From assembly GCA_026125925.1 (NCBI GenBank), contig JAHCKF010000002.1:1-48075 (forward strand): DNA of 48,075 nucleotides, written 5' to 3'. Below, piece by piece: positions 1 to 7,664 of the stretch. Source of the DNA: Pseudolabrys sp. (lineage in GTDB: Bacteria > Pseudomonadota > Alphaproteobacteria > Rhizobiales > Xanthobacteraceae). Below the pieces are notes generated by a model, which did no database searches, had not been told where the DNA came from, and was given only the letters and a program-made list of their open reading frames with translations. Position 1 is the first letter of the stretch; each line of letters starts with the position of its first letter. The position numbers and the translations under genes are program-made.

Positions 1-418
1 CAATCTGCATGACGCCGATACGCACCGGGCCAACCATGAAATCTGCATCGAACATTTCGGAAGGTAATTGCAGCGGATCGGAGCCCCAGACATTAGTGAC
101 GATGTTCTGCAGGATGATCGAGAAGCCGAGCGTCGACAACATTGGCGTGATGAGCGGTGCATCGCGAAGCGGCTCATAGGCGATCTTTTGGATGACGACC
201 GATACGGCACAGGCGCCAATCATGGCGACGGCCATGGCCAGCGGCAGAGGCAACTCGCGGGCGATGACGGCGAAGCCAAGATAGCCGCCGAGCATGAACA
301 GTTCGCCGATGGCGATATTCAGCACCGACAGGATGCCCATGACCAGGGAAAACGACAACGCGACGAGCGTGTAGACCGCGCCCAAAGTCAAGCCATTCAC
401 CAGTTGCTGCAACAACAT
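1..418 (-). CDS. Branched-chain amino acid-type ABC permease, LivH family (partial)
   Basis: Reading the minus strand from the ATG at 418 gives MLLQQLVNGLTLGAVYTLVA, followed by alternating hydrophobic stretches and the GELFMLGGYLGF segment typical of LivH inner-membrane permeases. The gene runs off the left edge, so only about 139 residues are visible. It lies downstream of the binding-protein gene at 533-1747 on the same strand, with a strong hairpin between them, so both probably belong to one import operon. LivH-type subunits form the translocation pore with LivM and the LivG/LivF ATPases, which would lie outside the window. The substrate cannot be read from the sequence; the neighbouring catabolic genes suggest it need not be an amino acid. 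Confidence 0.9.
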   Translation of the reverse strand, partial: MLLQQLVNGLTLGAVYTLVALSFSLVMGILSVLNIAIGELFMLGGYLGFAVIARELPLPLAMAVAMIGACAVSVVIQKIAYEPLRDAPLITPMLSTLGFSIILQNIVTNVWGSDPLQLPSEMFDADFMVGPVRIGVMQI

Positions 419-485
419 GACTGCCTACCGATCCGTGTGCCGCTACCCGAGGAGGCTAATGCTCGTGGCCTGTTCAAAGGCAAAA

Positions 486-517
486 GGCGCGTCCGAGTAA
501 GGTGGCCCGGACGCGCC
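486..517 (-). terminator. Intercistronic hairpin between binding protein and permease genes
   Basis: A perfect 10-bp stem, GGCGCGTCCG (486-495) with CGGACGCGCC (508-517), encloses a 12-nt loop. On the minus strand it is followed directly by TTTTG, as in an intrinsic terminator. It sits after the binding-protein stop codon at 533 and before the permease start at 418. It may act as a partial terminator or as a 3' stabiliser that keeps binding-protein mRNA more abundant. Confidence 0.7.
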
Positions 518-532
518 ATTGTTCATCTGGCG

Positions 533-1747
533 TCAGCAGGCGCCGCCGGCAGCGGCGGAGCAGCCGGTAACCTTGGTTTGCCAGGCGCCGTTCTGGCCCT
601 GCACGATGAAGAAGTTCTTGATGGCGTCGCCGTCCTCGCCGAAGTGGATCGGACCGCTGAAGCCCTCATAGCCCTTCAGGTTGGCCATATAGTCGCGGAT
701 TTTGGTGCGATCGGCCTCGAGGTTCTCCGGCTTTCCGGTGACGCCGGTCTTTTTGACCGCATCGATATACATGCTGACGATTTCATAGATATTGGCGTCA
801 TACATGCTCGGCTCGATGTCCTTCGGCAGGCCCGACGCGCTGCGCATCAAGGGTTGCACCTCGGCGACGAACTTCTTGGCCTTCGGAGTGTCCATCGTGG
901 CGTAGAACGTCGCCGGCGCGACCACCGGAATTTCCGGCGCCGCTTTCAGGATCGCCGAAGAAATCAGCGGCGTGCCGCCAATCACGGGCTTGTTCAGGCC
1001 CTGGCGCTTCATTTCGCGCAGAACAGTGATGGCCTGGCTGTAGTCGGCGCCGATGACAATGCCGTCCGGGCTCATGCCCTTGAGCTTGGTGATCTGCGCG
1101 CTGACGTCGAGATCGCCGGTGTTGAACGAGATCGGCGAATCGCCGTTGATCACCTTGACCCCGGCGTCGGTGAAAACCTTCGGCATGATCTTGGTGGCGA
1201 TCGAGGTCGAGACCGCGTCCTTGGCGTCATAGATGATCGCCACTGATTTGGCCTCGAACGTCTTCTTGAAGTACGGCACCGACGTATTGGCGAGAATGCC
1301 TTCGTCGATGGTGTTGCGGAACGCCCACGGGCGATTGGCCTTGGCGACGCCCGGCTTCGAGGAAGCCTGCGATGTCGAGACCGTCTTCATCTCGTTGGCC
1401 ACGGGGAAGGTGACTTCGCAAGCGCTGCTGGTCAGAGGACCTGCAACGGCGAGGACCTTGTCGTCGCCGGCGAGCTTGCGCATGTTGTTGGCTGCCTGCG
1501 CCGGTTTCGCCGCGTCGTCGAGGATGACGATGTTGAGCTTGGCGCCGTTGACGCCGCCCGCATCGTTGACCTGCTTTTCCAGCATTTTCAACGTCACCGT
1601 ATTGGCGCGGCCCCATTCGGCGAAGGGGCCGCTGCTCGGCACGATGGCGCCGATATTGATTGTGTTCTGCGCCTGGGCAACTTGCGCGCTCGATATCAGC
1701 GCGGCGGTCATAAGGCCGCCAATGATCAATTTACGCATTTCCAACAT
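533..1747 (-). CDS. ABC transporter substrate-binding protein, branched-chain amino acid/amide type
   Basis: This 404-residue periplasmic binding protein starts with a Sec signal peptide (hydrophobic core LIIGGLMTAALISS, cleavage expected near AQA-Q). The mature part opens with TINIGAIVPSSGPFAEWGRA, the usual first strand of type I Leu/Ile/Val-binding folds. The ATG at 1747 is chosen because GGAGGAGAG lies just upstream; a second in-frame ATG follows three codons later. It should deliver a solute to the LivH-type permease downstream. Its divergent neighbours are an HpaB-type monooxygenase and an enamidase-like hydrolase, so the solute may be the substrate of that pathway (inference). Two cysteines near the C-terminus (TGC...GAC) could form a disulfide. 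Confidence 0.9.
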   Translation of the reverse strand: MLEMRKLIIGGLMTAALISSAQVAQAQNTINIGAIVPSSGPFAEWGRANTVTLKMLEKQVNDAGGVNGAKLNIVILDDAAKPAQAANNMRKLAGDDKVLAVAGPLTSSACEVTFPVANEMKTVSTSQASSKPGVAKANRPWAFRNTIDEGILANTSVPYFKKTFEAKSVAIIYDAKDAVSTSIATKIMPKVFTDAGVKVINGDSPISFNTGDLDVSAQITKLKGMSPDGIVIGADYSQAITVLREMKRQGLNKPVIGGTPLISSAILKAAPEIPVVAPATFYATMDTPKAKKFVAEVQPLMRSASGLPKDIEPSMYDANIYEIVSMYIDAVKKTGVTGKPENLEADRTKIRDYMANLKGYEGFSGPIHFGEDGDAIKNFFIVQGQNGAWQTKVTGCSAAAGGAC

Positions 1748-1891
1748 GTTCTCTCCTCCGATGTGAGGGCTCTCGCCCGCAAAGGTTGGCGCGGTGCTTC
1801 GCTTCAGTTCTGCATCCGGCGTTGCTGGGATGATGCGATTTTCATGCCACGCCCGAGAAAAAGGCTAGCATTAGAAAGCGAACTTGAAAAG

Positions 1892-1905
1892 CTTAGTTAG
1901 TTAGG
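1892..1905. repeat. Short direct repeat (TTAG x3) in the divergent promoter region
   Basis: The motif CTTAGTTAGTTAGG lies in the 213-bp intergenic region between the divergent binding-protein gene (1747) and the DUF1185 gene (1961). Three TTAG units repeat with a 4-bp period in an AT-richer patch. It could be an operator for the catabolic island, but no regulator gene is visible nearby. The rest of this intergenic region shows nothing else I can name. Confidence 0.3.
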
Positions 1906-1960
1906 CAATTATCGTGGCAGGTTGCTCGATAAATTTCCAGTCGGCGGCGGAGAGCGGGCC

Positions 1961-2533
1961 ATGAAGATCAAGCGAATCCTCACTTTTTTCGATGAAATCC
2001 GCGAGGCGAGCGGTCGCGCCGTCGAGCCTGTGCTGCGTAAATCCGCCGCGGTCGCGATCGTGCAAAATCCCTTTGCCGGCCAGTACGTCGAAGATTTATC
2101 GCTGCTGACGAAGGAGAGCGAGGCGGTCGGTCGCGAAATCTGCGCCATCGCTGTTTCCTTGCTCGCACCGCACAAACCGGTCAGCTACGGCAAGGCCGCG
2201 ATCGTCGGCATTGCCGGCGAGCAGGAGCACGGCAACGCCATGCTCACCACCGTGTTCGGAAACGTGATGCGCGAGGCCGCAGGCGGCGGCGTCGCCTGGA
2301 TTTCATCCTTCACCAAGCGCGCGGCGCCGGGCGCCAGCATCGATGTCCCGCTGGCGCACAAGGACGCGCTCTATGTACGCTCGCATTACGACGGCATCAG
2401 CATCACTTTGCCCGACGGCCCGGCGCCGGACGAGATCGCGGTGATCTGCGCCTATGCGACGCGCGGCCGTGGCAATGCTCGCGTCGGCGGACTGGACGCC
2501 GCCGACATCAAGGGCCTCGACGGTCTCACCTGA
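1961..2533 (+). CDS. Amino acid synthesis (DUF1185) family protein
   Basis: From the ATG at 1961 (GGAGAG about 8 nt upstream) this is a 190-residue protein beginning MKIKRILTFFDEIREASGR. The sequence pattern (ILTF.DEIR.E.GR, the central KAAIVGIAGEQEHGNAMLTT and the GISITLPDGPAPDEIAV segment) matches the family labelled amino acid synthesis/DUF1185, recognised from memory. The reaction is unknown; homologues often sit beside amidohydrolases and racemases. It is followed 48 bp later by the HpaB-type monooxygenase and then the enamidase-like gene, so it is probably the first gene of a three-gene catabolic operon. A longer frame opens at 1922 but lacks a ribosome binding site. Confidence 0.8.
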   Translation: MKIKRILTFFDEIREASGRAVEPVLRKSAAVAIVQNPFAGQYVEDLSLLTKESEAVGREICAIAVSLLAPHKPVSYGKAAIVGIAGEQEHGNAMLTTVFGNVMREAAGGGVAWISSFTKRAAPGASIDVPLAHKDALYVRSHYDGISITLPDGPAPDEIAVICAYATRGRGNARVGGLDAADIKGLDGLT

Positions 2534-2534
2534 A

Positions 2535-2552
2535 GCGCCGCCGCGGCGGCGC
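2535..2552 (+). other. GC palindrome between DUF1185 and monooxygenase genes
   Basis: GCGCCGCCGCGGCGGCGC is a perfect 18-bp palindrome just after the DUF1185 stop codon. It can fold as a 7-bp stem with a CGCG loop and is followed by CCTCTT, with no real T-run. It is probably an mRNA processing or attenuation element rather than a full terminator, because the next gene starts only 30 bp on. Confidence 0.45.
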
Positions 2553-2581
2553 CTCTTATCAACGTTTCAACGGAGCAGGTC

Positions 2582-4066
2582 ATGAGCGAGTGCAAGACCG
2601 GAGCGGATCACATCAAGTCACTGAAAGACGGCCGCACCGTCTATATCGATGGCAAGCTGGCCGGTGACGTGACCGAGCATCCCGCCTTCCGCAATGCGGT
2701 GAAGGCGTCGGCGGCGCTATACGATTTCCAGTCGAAGCCGGAGAATCTGGAGCTGATGACCTTCCGGCCGGATGGCTCGAGTCGCCGCGTCAATCGTGGC
2801 TGGCAGATGCCGCGCAACTACGATGAGATGGTGCAGCGGCGGAAGGCATTGCAGGCCTGGTCGGCATTGTCCGGCGGCTTCCTCGGTCGCTCGCCCGATC
2901 ATCTGGCCTCGGCGCTGATCGGTCAGCGCATGGGCATCGAGGTGTTCCGCAAGCACAGCGAAGAGCGCGCCAAGGCATTCGAGGCCTATGTCGACTACGC
3001 CACGCAGAACGATCTGTTTTTGACCTATGTGATCATCAACCCGCAGGCCGAGCGAGCGAAAGGTTGGGGTGAGCAAGCGGAGGATCTGGTCGCCCGCATC
3101 GTCGACGAGGATTCGACCGGCATTACGATCCGTGGCGCCAAAATGCTGGGCACATCCTCGATCATGGCCAACGAGGTGTTTGTTGCGAACCTGCAACCGC
3201 TCAGGCCGGGCGAAGAGGATCTCGCCTTCTGCTGCGCGCTCCCCATGAACACCAAGGGCATTCGTGTCCTGTCGCGCAAGTCCTACGAGGCCCACGCCGT
3301 GTCGATGTTCGACAATCCGATCTCGTCGCGTTTCGACGAGAACGACGCCTTGATGTATTTCGAGGACGTGAAAGTGCCGTGGGATCGCGTGTTCATTCAC
3401 CGCGACACCGACGCCTGCCGCGCCCAGTTCCACGATACGCCGGGCCATGCCTATCAGAACTATCAGGCGCAGATTCGCCTGTCGGTGAAGATCGCGTTTC
3501 TTGTCGGTCTTGCGCGCTCGATCACCGAAGCGATCGGTACAACCAAGATTCCGAGCGTTTCCGAACAGCTTGGATTGCTGGCCGCGCAGGCCGGGATGGT
3601 CAACGCCATGCTGTCCGGCATGGAAGCGTCGGGCGAAATGCGCGGCGGTTACTGGGTGCCCAACCGACACTTCATGTATTCGGCGCAGGTCATCACCCAG
3701 GATCTCTATCCGAAGGTCATCAACACGATCCGCGATCTTGCCGGTGGGGCGTTGATCATGCTGCCGTCGTCGATTGCCGACTTCGGCAATCCCGAGATGG
3801 CCAGGATCATCGAAAAGACGCAGCGTTCGGCCACCATGGACTCCGAGCACAAGGTCAAGTTCATGAAGGCGGCCTGGGACGCCATCGGCTCCGAGTTCGG
3901 CTCACGCCATACGCAGTATGAGATGTTCTATGCCGGTGCGCGCTTCGTCACCTGCGGCCACAGCATGCGGACCTACGACTGGAACGGCGCCACGGGATTG
4001 GTCGAGAAGCTTCTGTCGTCCTACGAGCTCGGCGACGAATTGAAGCGCGTCAAGGCAGCAAGCTGA
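2582..4066 (+). CDS. FADH2-dependent monooxygenase, 4-hydroxyphenylacetate 3-hydroxylase (HpaB) family
   Basis: This 494-residue protein has the full length and layout of HpaB-family oxygenases. These are two-component class D flavoprotein monooxygenases with an acyl-CoA dehydrogenase-like fold, and they hydroxylate phenols or heteroaromatics with FADH2 supplied by a separate reductase. Seen in the sequence are the N-terminal SLKDGRTVYIDGKLAGDVTEHPAF segment, the central YVIINPQAER strand, EDVKVPWDRVFIHRD, and the C-terminal helical bundle with DLAGGALIMLPSS. GGAG at about 2572 supports the ATG at 2582. A flavin reductase is encoded at 5706-6239. The downstream enamidase-like gene (15 bp away) suggests the substrate is a nitrogen heterocycle rather than 4-hydroxyphenylacetate; this is inference. 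Confidence 0.88.
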   Translation: MSECKTGADHIKSLKDGRTVYIDGKLAGDVTEHPAFRNAVKASAALYDFQSKPENLELMTFRPDGSSRRVNRGWQMPRNYDEMVQRRKALQAWSALSGGFLGRSPDHLASALIGQRMGIEVFRKHSEERAKAFEAYVDYATQNDLFLTYVIINPQAERAKGWGEQAEDLVARIVDEDSTGITIRGAKMLGTSSIMANEVFVANLQPLRPGEEDLAFCCALPMNTKGIRVLSRKSYEAHAVSMFDNPISSRFDENDALMYFEDVKVPWDRVFIHRDTDACRAQFHDTPGHAYQNYQAQIRLSVKIAFLVGLARSITEAIGTTKIPSVSEQLGLLAAQAGMVNAMLSGMEASGEMRGGYWVPNRHFMYSAQVITQDLYPKVINTIRDLAGGALIMLPSSIADFGNPEMARIIEKTQRSATMDSEHKVKFMKAAWDAIGSEFGSRHTQYEMFYAGARFVTCGHSMRTYDWNGATGLVEKLLSSYELGDELKRVKAAS

Positions 4067-4080
4067 CAGGCGAGGGACCG

Positions 4081-5277
4081 ATGAAAGTCGCGATCGTCAA
4101 TCTCGGCCAGATTGTATCCGGCGACTGGCGGTCGCCCTTCGTCGCCGGCGACAGCATCGTCACTGATGGCGAGAAGATCGTCAGTGTCGGCACGGCGTCG
4201 GCGGCTGCGGTCGAGGCCGCGGACGTGGTTATCGACGCCGACGGCATGACCGCCATTCCGGGCCTGATCGATTCCCATGTCCACATCACCTTCGGCGATT
4301 ACACGCCGCGGCAGCGCACGGTCGGCTATCTCGAAAGCTATCTGCACGGCGGCACCACGACGTGCATCACCGCGTCCGAGGTGCATGTGCCGGGCCGTCC
4401 GCGGGACCCGGAAGGCGTGAAGGCGCTGGCGCTGGCGGCGCAGCGATGTTTTGAAACGTATCGGCCGGGCGGCATGCGCGTCGTCGCGGGTTCGGTTATT
4501 CTCGAGCCGGGTCTCGTGCCTGCCGATTTCACCGAGTTGGTCAGCAAAGGTGTCAAGCTGGCCAAAGCCGGCTTCGGTGCCGTCAAGACGGCATACGACT
4601 ACGGACCGCTGGTCAAGGCGGCGAAGGATGCCGGCATGATCACGACCTGCCATACCGGCGGTTCGTCAATTCCCGGTTCCGGCGCCATCACCGGGGACCA
4701 CATTCTCACGTTCCACCCGCACGTCTCGTTCCACATCAATGGTGGCCCGACTGCCATGCCGGATGCGCATTTCGAGCGCGTCATTCGGGAAAGCGAGATC
4801 GCCCTGCAGGTCTGTACCGCCGGCAATCTGCGCACCACGCTGCTGTGCGCCAAGCTTGCCGATGAGCTCGGCGCTTTCGACCGCTTCATCATCGCCACCG
4901 ATACGCCGACCGGCTCGGGCATCATGCCGCTCGGCATGCTCTACACCATCGCGCATTGCGCAAGCCTCACCGATATGGAGCCGGAGCGTTTCGTCTGCGC
5001 CGCCTCGGGCAGCAATGCCCGGATTTATGACCTCGATTCCGGCTATCTCGCCGCAGGGAAGGCGGCGGATATCGTACTGCTCGACGCTCCCGATGGCGGC
5101 ACACAGCAGACCGCGCTCGCAGCGATCAAGCATGGCGACATCGCCTCCATCGGCGGCGTGGTCACCGCCGGCGTGCCGCGCTTCGTCGGCCGCAGCCGCA
5201 ATACGCCGGCGACCACCCGCAAGGCGCGGGTGGTACGGTCATCGGTGATGCAGGATTTCGCCGCGCCGGCGCACTAG
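4081..5277 (+). CDS. Enamidase-like metal-dependent amidohydrolase
   Basis: This 398-residue amidohydrolase-superfamily enzyme carries the metal ligands H66-x-H68 (GLIDSHVHITF), H191 (CHTGG), H218 (SFHINGG) and D274 (ATDTPTG). The blocks HTGGSSIPGS, SHINGGPTA-like FHINGGPTA, the late NARIYDLDSG and C-terminal SRNTPATTRKA closely recall enamidase (6-oxo-1,4,5,6-tetrahydronicotinate hydrolase) of anaerobic nicotinate fermentation. A lysine near position 162 or 169 could be the carboxylated bridging ligand. The predicted role is hydrolysis of a cyclic enamide or lactam made by the upstream monooxygenase, releasing ammonia. It could instead be another imidase or lactamase; the family call is firm and the substrate open. 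Confidence 0.85.
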   Translation: MKVAIVNLGQIVSGDWRSPFVAGDSIVTDGEKIVSVGTASAAAVEAADVVIDADGMTAIPGLIDSHVHITFGDYTPRQRTVGYLESYLHGGTTTCITASEVHVPGRPRDPEGVKALALAAQRCFETYRPGGMRVVAGSVILEPGLVPADFTELVSKGVKLAKAGFGAVKTAYDYGPLVKAAKDAGMITTCHTGGSSIPGSGAITGDHILTFHPHVSFHINGGPTAMPDAHFERVIRESEIALQVCTAGNLRTTLLCAKLADELGAFDRFIIATDTPTGSGIMPLGMLYTIAHCASLTDMEPERFVCAASGSNARIYDLDSGYLAAGKAADIVLLDAPDGGTQQTALAAIKHGDIASIGGVVTAGVPRFVGRSRNTPATTRKARVVRSSVMQDFAAPAH

Positions 5278-5285
5278 TCCGGGCG

Positions 5286-5307
5286 CGATCCGGCTCAGGC
5301 CGGATCG
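5286..5307. terminator. Bidirectional hairpin between convergent genes
   Basis: CGATCCGGC (5286-5294) pairs perfectly with GCCGGATCG (5299-5307) around a 4-nt loop TCAG. The loop contains the cupin stop codon (5295-5297 on the minus strand). It lies 8 bp after the enamidase stop and can serve both converging transcripts, though there is no long T-run. Confidence 0.55.
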
Positions 5308-5675
5308 TAATAGTGCAGTTCGAACAGCAGGCAGCCGCCGTTCGACTTGAAAGGGCCATGATAGGCGCCGGGCGGGCGGCAAGCGTAGGTATTGGGCGCG
5401 AAGGCTTCGCCGCCATTGCCCTGCGCGTCGTTGCCGACCGTCAGGTCTCCGGAGACGAGATAGACCTCTTCCCAGTAGTCGTGCACGAAGGGTGCCGTCG
5501 TGTAGACGCCCGGCGCGAAGCGCAGCAGCCGCGAGCGCGTGCCGCGCTTGTTCGGCTCGTCGAGCGCGCCGGACAGGATCTTCTGCTGGATGCCGGCCGG
5601 ATAACCCGGCGGCGTTTCCCAGCCGGTCGCTATATCGACGGCGTGGAATTCCTTGTGCTCCTTGTTGACGGCCAT
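5295..5675 (-). CDS. Cupin domain-containing protein
   Basis: This 126-residue single-domain cupin has the first cupin motif around residues 60-78 (TTAPFVHDYWEEVYLVSGDL, with H65, E69/E70 as likely metal ligands) and the second around PPGAYHGPF (H106). It resembles small cupins described as anti-sigma ChrR-like or as aromatic-compound dioxygenases. AGGAG lies upstream of the ATG at 5675. It follows the flavin reductase by 30 bp and is probably co-transcribed with it. In this context it may be an isomerase, hydrolase or dioxygenase in the same catabolic pathway; the specific reaction is not readable. Confidence 0.85.
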   Translation of the reverse strand: MAVNKEHKEFHAVDIATGWETPPGYPAGIQQKILSGALDEPNKRGTRSRLLRFAPGVYTTAPFVHDYWEEVYLVSGDLTVGNDAQGNGGEAFAPNTYACRPPGAYHGPFKSNGGCLLFELHYYDPA

Positions 5676-5705
5676 GGCGGTCTCCTTTGACGTGAGCGGG
5701 AAGGG

Positions 5706-6239
5706 CTACCAGCCCTCGAAAATGTGGGCGTCGCGCGGCGGTGCGTCCTGGAACCCGGCGTCGAGCCGGCGGTAGCGGCCGCCGTAGAAGATCAGCGGCT
5801 GGGCCTGCCTGCGCGGCGTCGTCCGTAACGCAACAACGCGCCCAATAAAGATGACGTGGTCGCCGCCGTCGACATGGGCATGGGATTCGCATTCGAAGCT
5901 CGCCAGCGCGTTCGGCAGCAGCGGCACGCCGGTGTCACCGTCGATCACGACCAGTCCCGTCCATTTGTCCCCGAGCGGCCGGGCAAACCGATTGGAGATA
6001 TCCTCCTGGTCCTGCGACAGGATATTGACGGCATACCGCGTTGTCTGCATCCAGGCGGCAAAGCTGTGGGCTCGGCGGACAACGCTGAACAGCACGAGCG
6101 GCGGCGCGAGCGAGACCGAGTTGAACGAACTCACGGTCATGCCGAGCCGTTCGCCGGCGTCCGAAACGGCGGTGATGACGGCGACGCCGGTCGGGAAGGC
6201 GGCCAGCGCGTGACGGAATTGGCGGTCGTCGAAGCTCAT
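5706..6239 (-). CDS. Flavin reductase family protein (HpaC-like)
   Basis: This 177-residue FMN-binding split-barrel protein shows the family signatures FPTGVAVITA near the N-terminus, GMTVSSFNSVSLAPPLVLFSV, HVIFIGRVVAL and the C-terminal PLIFYGGRYRRL. It should reduce FMN or FAD with NAD(P)H and hand reduced flavin to a partner oxygenase, most likely the HpaB-family protein at 2582-4066. The two are on opposite strands, so they are not in one transcript. No strong Shine-Dalgarno precedes the ATG at 6239. The cupin gene follows 30 bp downstream on the same strand. Confidence 0.9.
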   Translation of the reverse strand: MSFDDRQFRHALAAFPTGVAVITAVSDAGERLGMTVSSFNSVSLAPPLVLFSVVRRAHSFAAWMQTTRYAVNILSQDQEDISNRFARPLGDKWTGLVVIDGDTGVPLLPNALASFECESHAHVDGGDHVIFIGRVVALRTTPRRQAQPLIFYGGRYRRLDAGFQDAPPRDAHIFEGW

Positions 6240-6258
6240 TGGAATGGTCCAATCCGGC

Positions 6259-6288
6259 TTGCCTTATTGGCTTATTACCTCGTAAAAT
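6259..6288 (+). promoter_or_regulatory. Candidate promoter with direct repeat for the DUF2848 gene
   Basis: TTGCCT (6259-6264) and TAAAAT (6283-6288) are spaced by 18 bp in the divergent gap between the flavin reductase and DUF2848 genes. Inside the spacer CTTATT occurs twice with an 8-bp period (from 6263 and 6271), which could be a binding site for a regulator. This is pattern-based only. Confidence 0.4.
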
Positions 6289-6333
6289 TAGCTATGTCAC
6301 GGAGCGATTATCCACTCTGAGGGAGTTATCGTC

Positions 6334-7011
6334 TTGCCCGCTTTCATGTTCCAGCGCCCCGGCGGCGCACCGGTCACCGCCGCATTCGACACCTTGATCG
6401 TTGCCGGCTGGACCGGCCGCGACACCAAGGCGCTGGAGCACCATGTCGAGGAACTGGCGGCGCTCGGCGTACCGCGGCCGTCGTCGATGCCGGTGTTTTA
6501 TCGCACCAGCGTCAATGGTCTGACACAGACGAAGCGGCTCGAAGTGCTCGGCAACGACACCTCCGGGGAGGTCGAGCCGGTGGTGCTGGCGTTCGACGGG
6601 GCCATGTGGCTCGGCGTCGGCTCCGATCACACCGACCGCAAGCTCGAGACGCTGGGCATCGCGCTGTCCAAGCAAATTTGCGGCAAAGTGATCGGCGAGG
6701 ACGTCTGGCCGCTTGCCGAGGTCATGCCGCACTGGGACAAGCTCATCATCCGCGCGCATGCGGCGATTGGCGGCGAGCGCGTGCTCTACCAAGAGGGGGC
6801 GCTTGCAAGTATGCGCACGCCGGTGGACCTCTTGTCGCGATATGATGGCTCGGCCGCGCTTAAGAACGGCGCGGTTATGTTCTGCGGCACCGTCGGCGCA
6901 ATTGGCGGCATTCGTCCGGCAGCGCGCTTCGAGATGGAAATCGAGGATCCGGTGCTCGGACGCCGCATCGGCCACGCTTATGACATCGTCGCGTTGCCGG
7001 TCGTGAGCTAG
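6334..7011 (+). CDS. DUF2848 family protein
   Basis: This 225-residue protein matches the pattern I recognise as DUF2848: LIVAGWTGRD near the N-terminus, HHVEELAALGVPRPSSMPVFYR, GVGSDHTDRKLE, and RFEMEIEDPVLGRRIGHAY near the C-terminus. The C-terminal FE-x-E-x-EDP pattern recalls fumarylacetoacetate hydrolase-type folds, so a hydrolase or lyase role is possible but unproven. The TTG at 6334 is preferred because GAGGGAG sits about 8 nt upstream; an in-frame ATG at 6346 is the alternative. It is divergent from the flavin reductase-cupin pair and probably belongs to the same catabolic island. Confidence 0.8.
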   Translation: MPAFMFQRPGGAPVTAAFDTLIVAGWTGRDTKALEHHVEELAALGVPRPSSMPVFYRTSVNGLTQTKRLEVLGNDTSGEVEPVVLAFDGAMWLGVGSDHTDRKLETLGIALSKQICGKVIGEDVWPLAEVMPHWDKLIIRAHAAIGGERVLYQEGALASMRTPVDLLSRYDGSAALKNGAVMFCGTVGAIGGIRPAARFEMEIEDPVLGRRIGHAYDIVALPVVS

Positions 7012-7098
7012 TTCCGCAAGGGACGAACTGGCTGGCGGCCAACGGCGGTTGAACGCGGAAAACGCGGTCGGCCGCGCATAACGGTCAATTTGCGTCGA

Positions 7099-7521
7099 CT
7101 ACTTGAGCTCGTCGGCGTAACGCGCCCTGAGAGCGTCGATCCGGTAGGTTGTTTCGTCCAGCAGGCATGTGAGGCGAAACTGCGCGGCACCGAAGCCGAG
7201 TCCGGCCCGATGGGCGCCATAAGCCTTGCAATCCTGGTCGCGCACGGAAAGCCATTGTTTCTGGGCGGCCTCGAACAAGGCGCGCATTTCCGTCCGCGTC
7301 GGCTCCTCCAGCATATCGCCGGCCTGCATTCCTGCGGCGATCTTGCCGGCGGCCACACCGAGCTTCTCCTCCGCCGTATCGAGCGCCTTTTGCAGGCAAT
7401 CGACCCAGGCATTGGTTTGCCTGATCCGATCCGGATTGCAGAGCCGGTACGACGGCGTCGTTGCCGCATGCGCTCGTGCGGCAATGGTCATCAGAAAAAG
7501 GAGCACAATCGCTACCCGCAT
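7099..7521 (-). CDS. Exported lysozyme inhibitor LprI-like (DUF1311) protein
   Basis: This 140-residue protein has an N-terminal Sec signal peptide (VAIVLLFLMTIAARAHA, cleavage near AHA-A). The mature part contains paired cysteines and the W-x-x-x-R-x-x-x-C motif (KQWLSVRDQDCKAYG) followed by a late RLTC, which is the pattern of LprI/DUF1311 proteins. Members are periplasmic, and some are linked to lysozyme inhibition. It is monocistronic and divergent from the membrane-protein gene at 7665. The 87-bp gap to the convergent DUF2848 gene shows no clear terminator. Confidence 0.7.
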   Translation of the reverse strand: MRVAIVLLFLMTIAARAHAATTPSYRLCNPDRIRQTNAWVDCLQKALDTAEEKLGVAAGKIAAGMQAGDMLEEPTRTEMRALFEAAQKQWLSVRDQDCKAYGAHRAGLGFGAAQFRLTCLLDETTYRIDALRARYADELK

Positions 7522-7664
7522 GGCGGTCTCACCTGGCAGCTACAACTCGTTAAAGGCTAGCGGCGCTGCATCCGGCGGGGTTGATGTAGCTCAAAGCCGT
7601 ATTCGCCACGGATGGGCATAAAAATAGCAGCATATGCTGACCTGCTGTGCCGGCGAGATTGTCG

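Noticed and set aside
1892..1905. CTTAGTTAGTTAGG as a fourth copy of the MarR palindrome
   Set aside because: The left half matches CTTAG, but the right half is TTAGG rather than CTAAG, so it is a direct repeat and not the same site.
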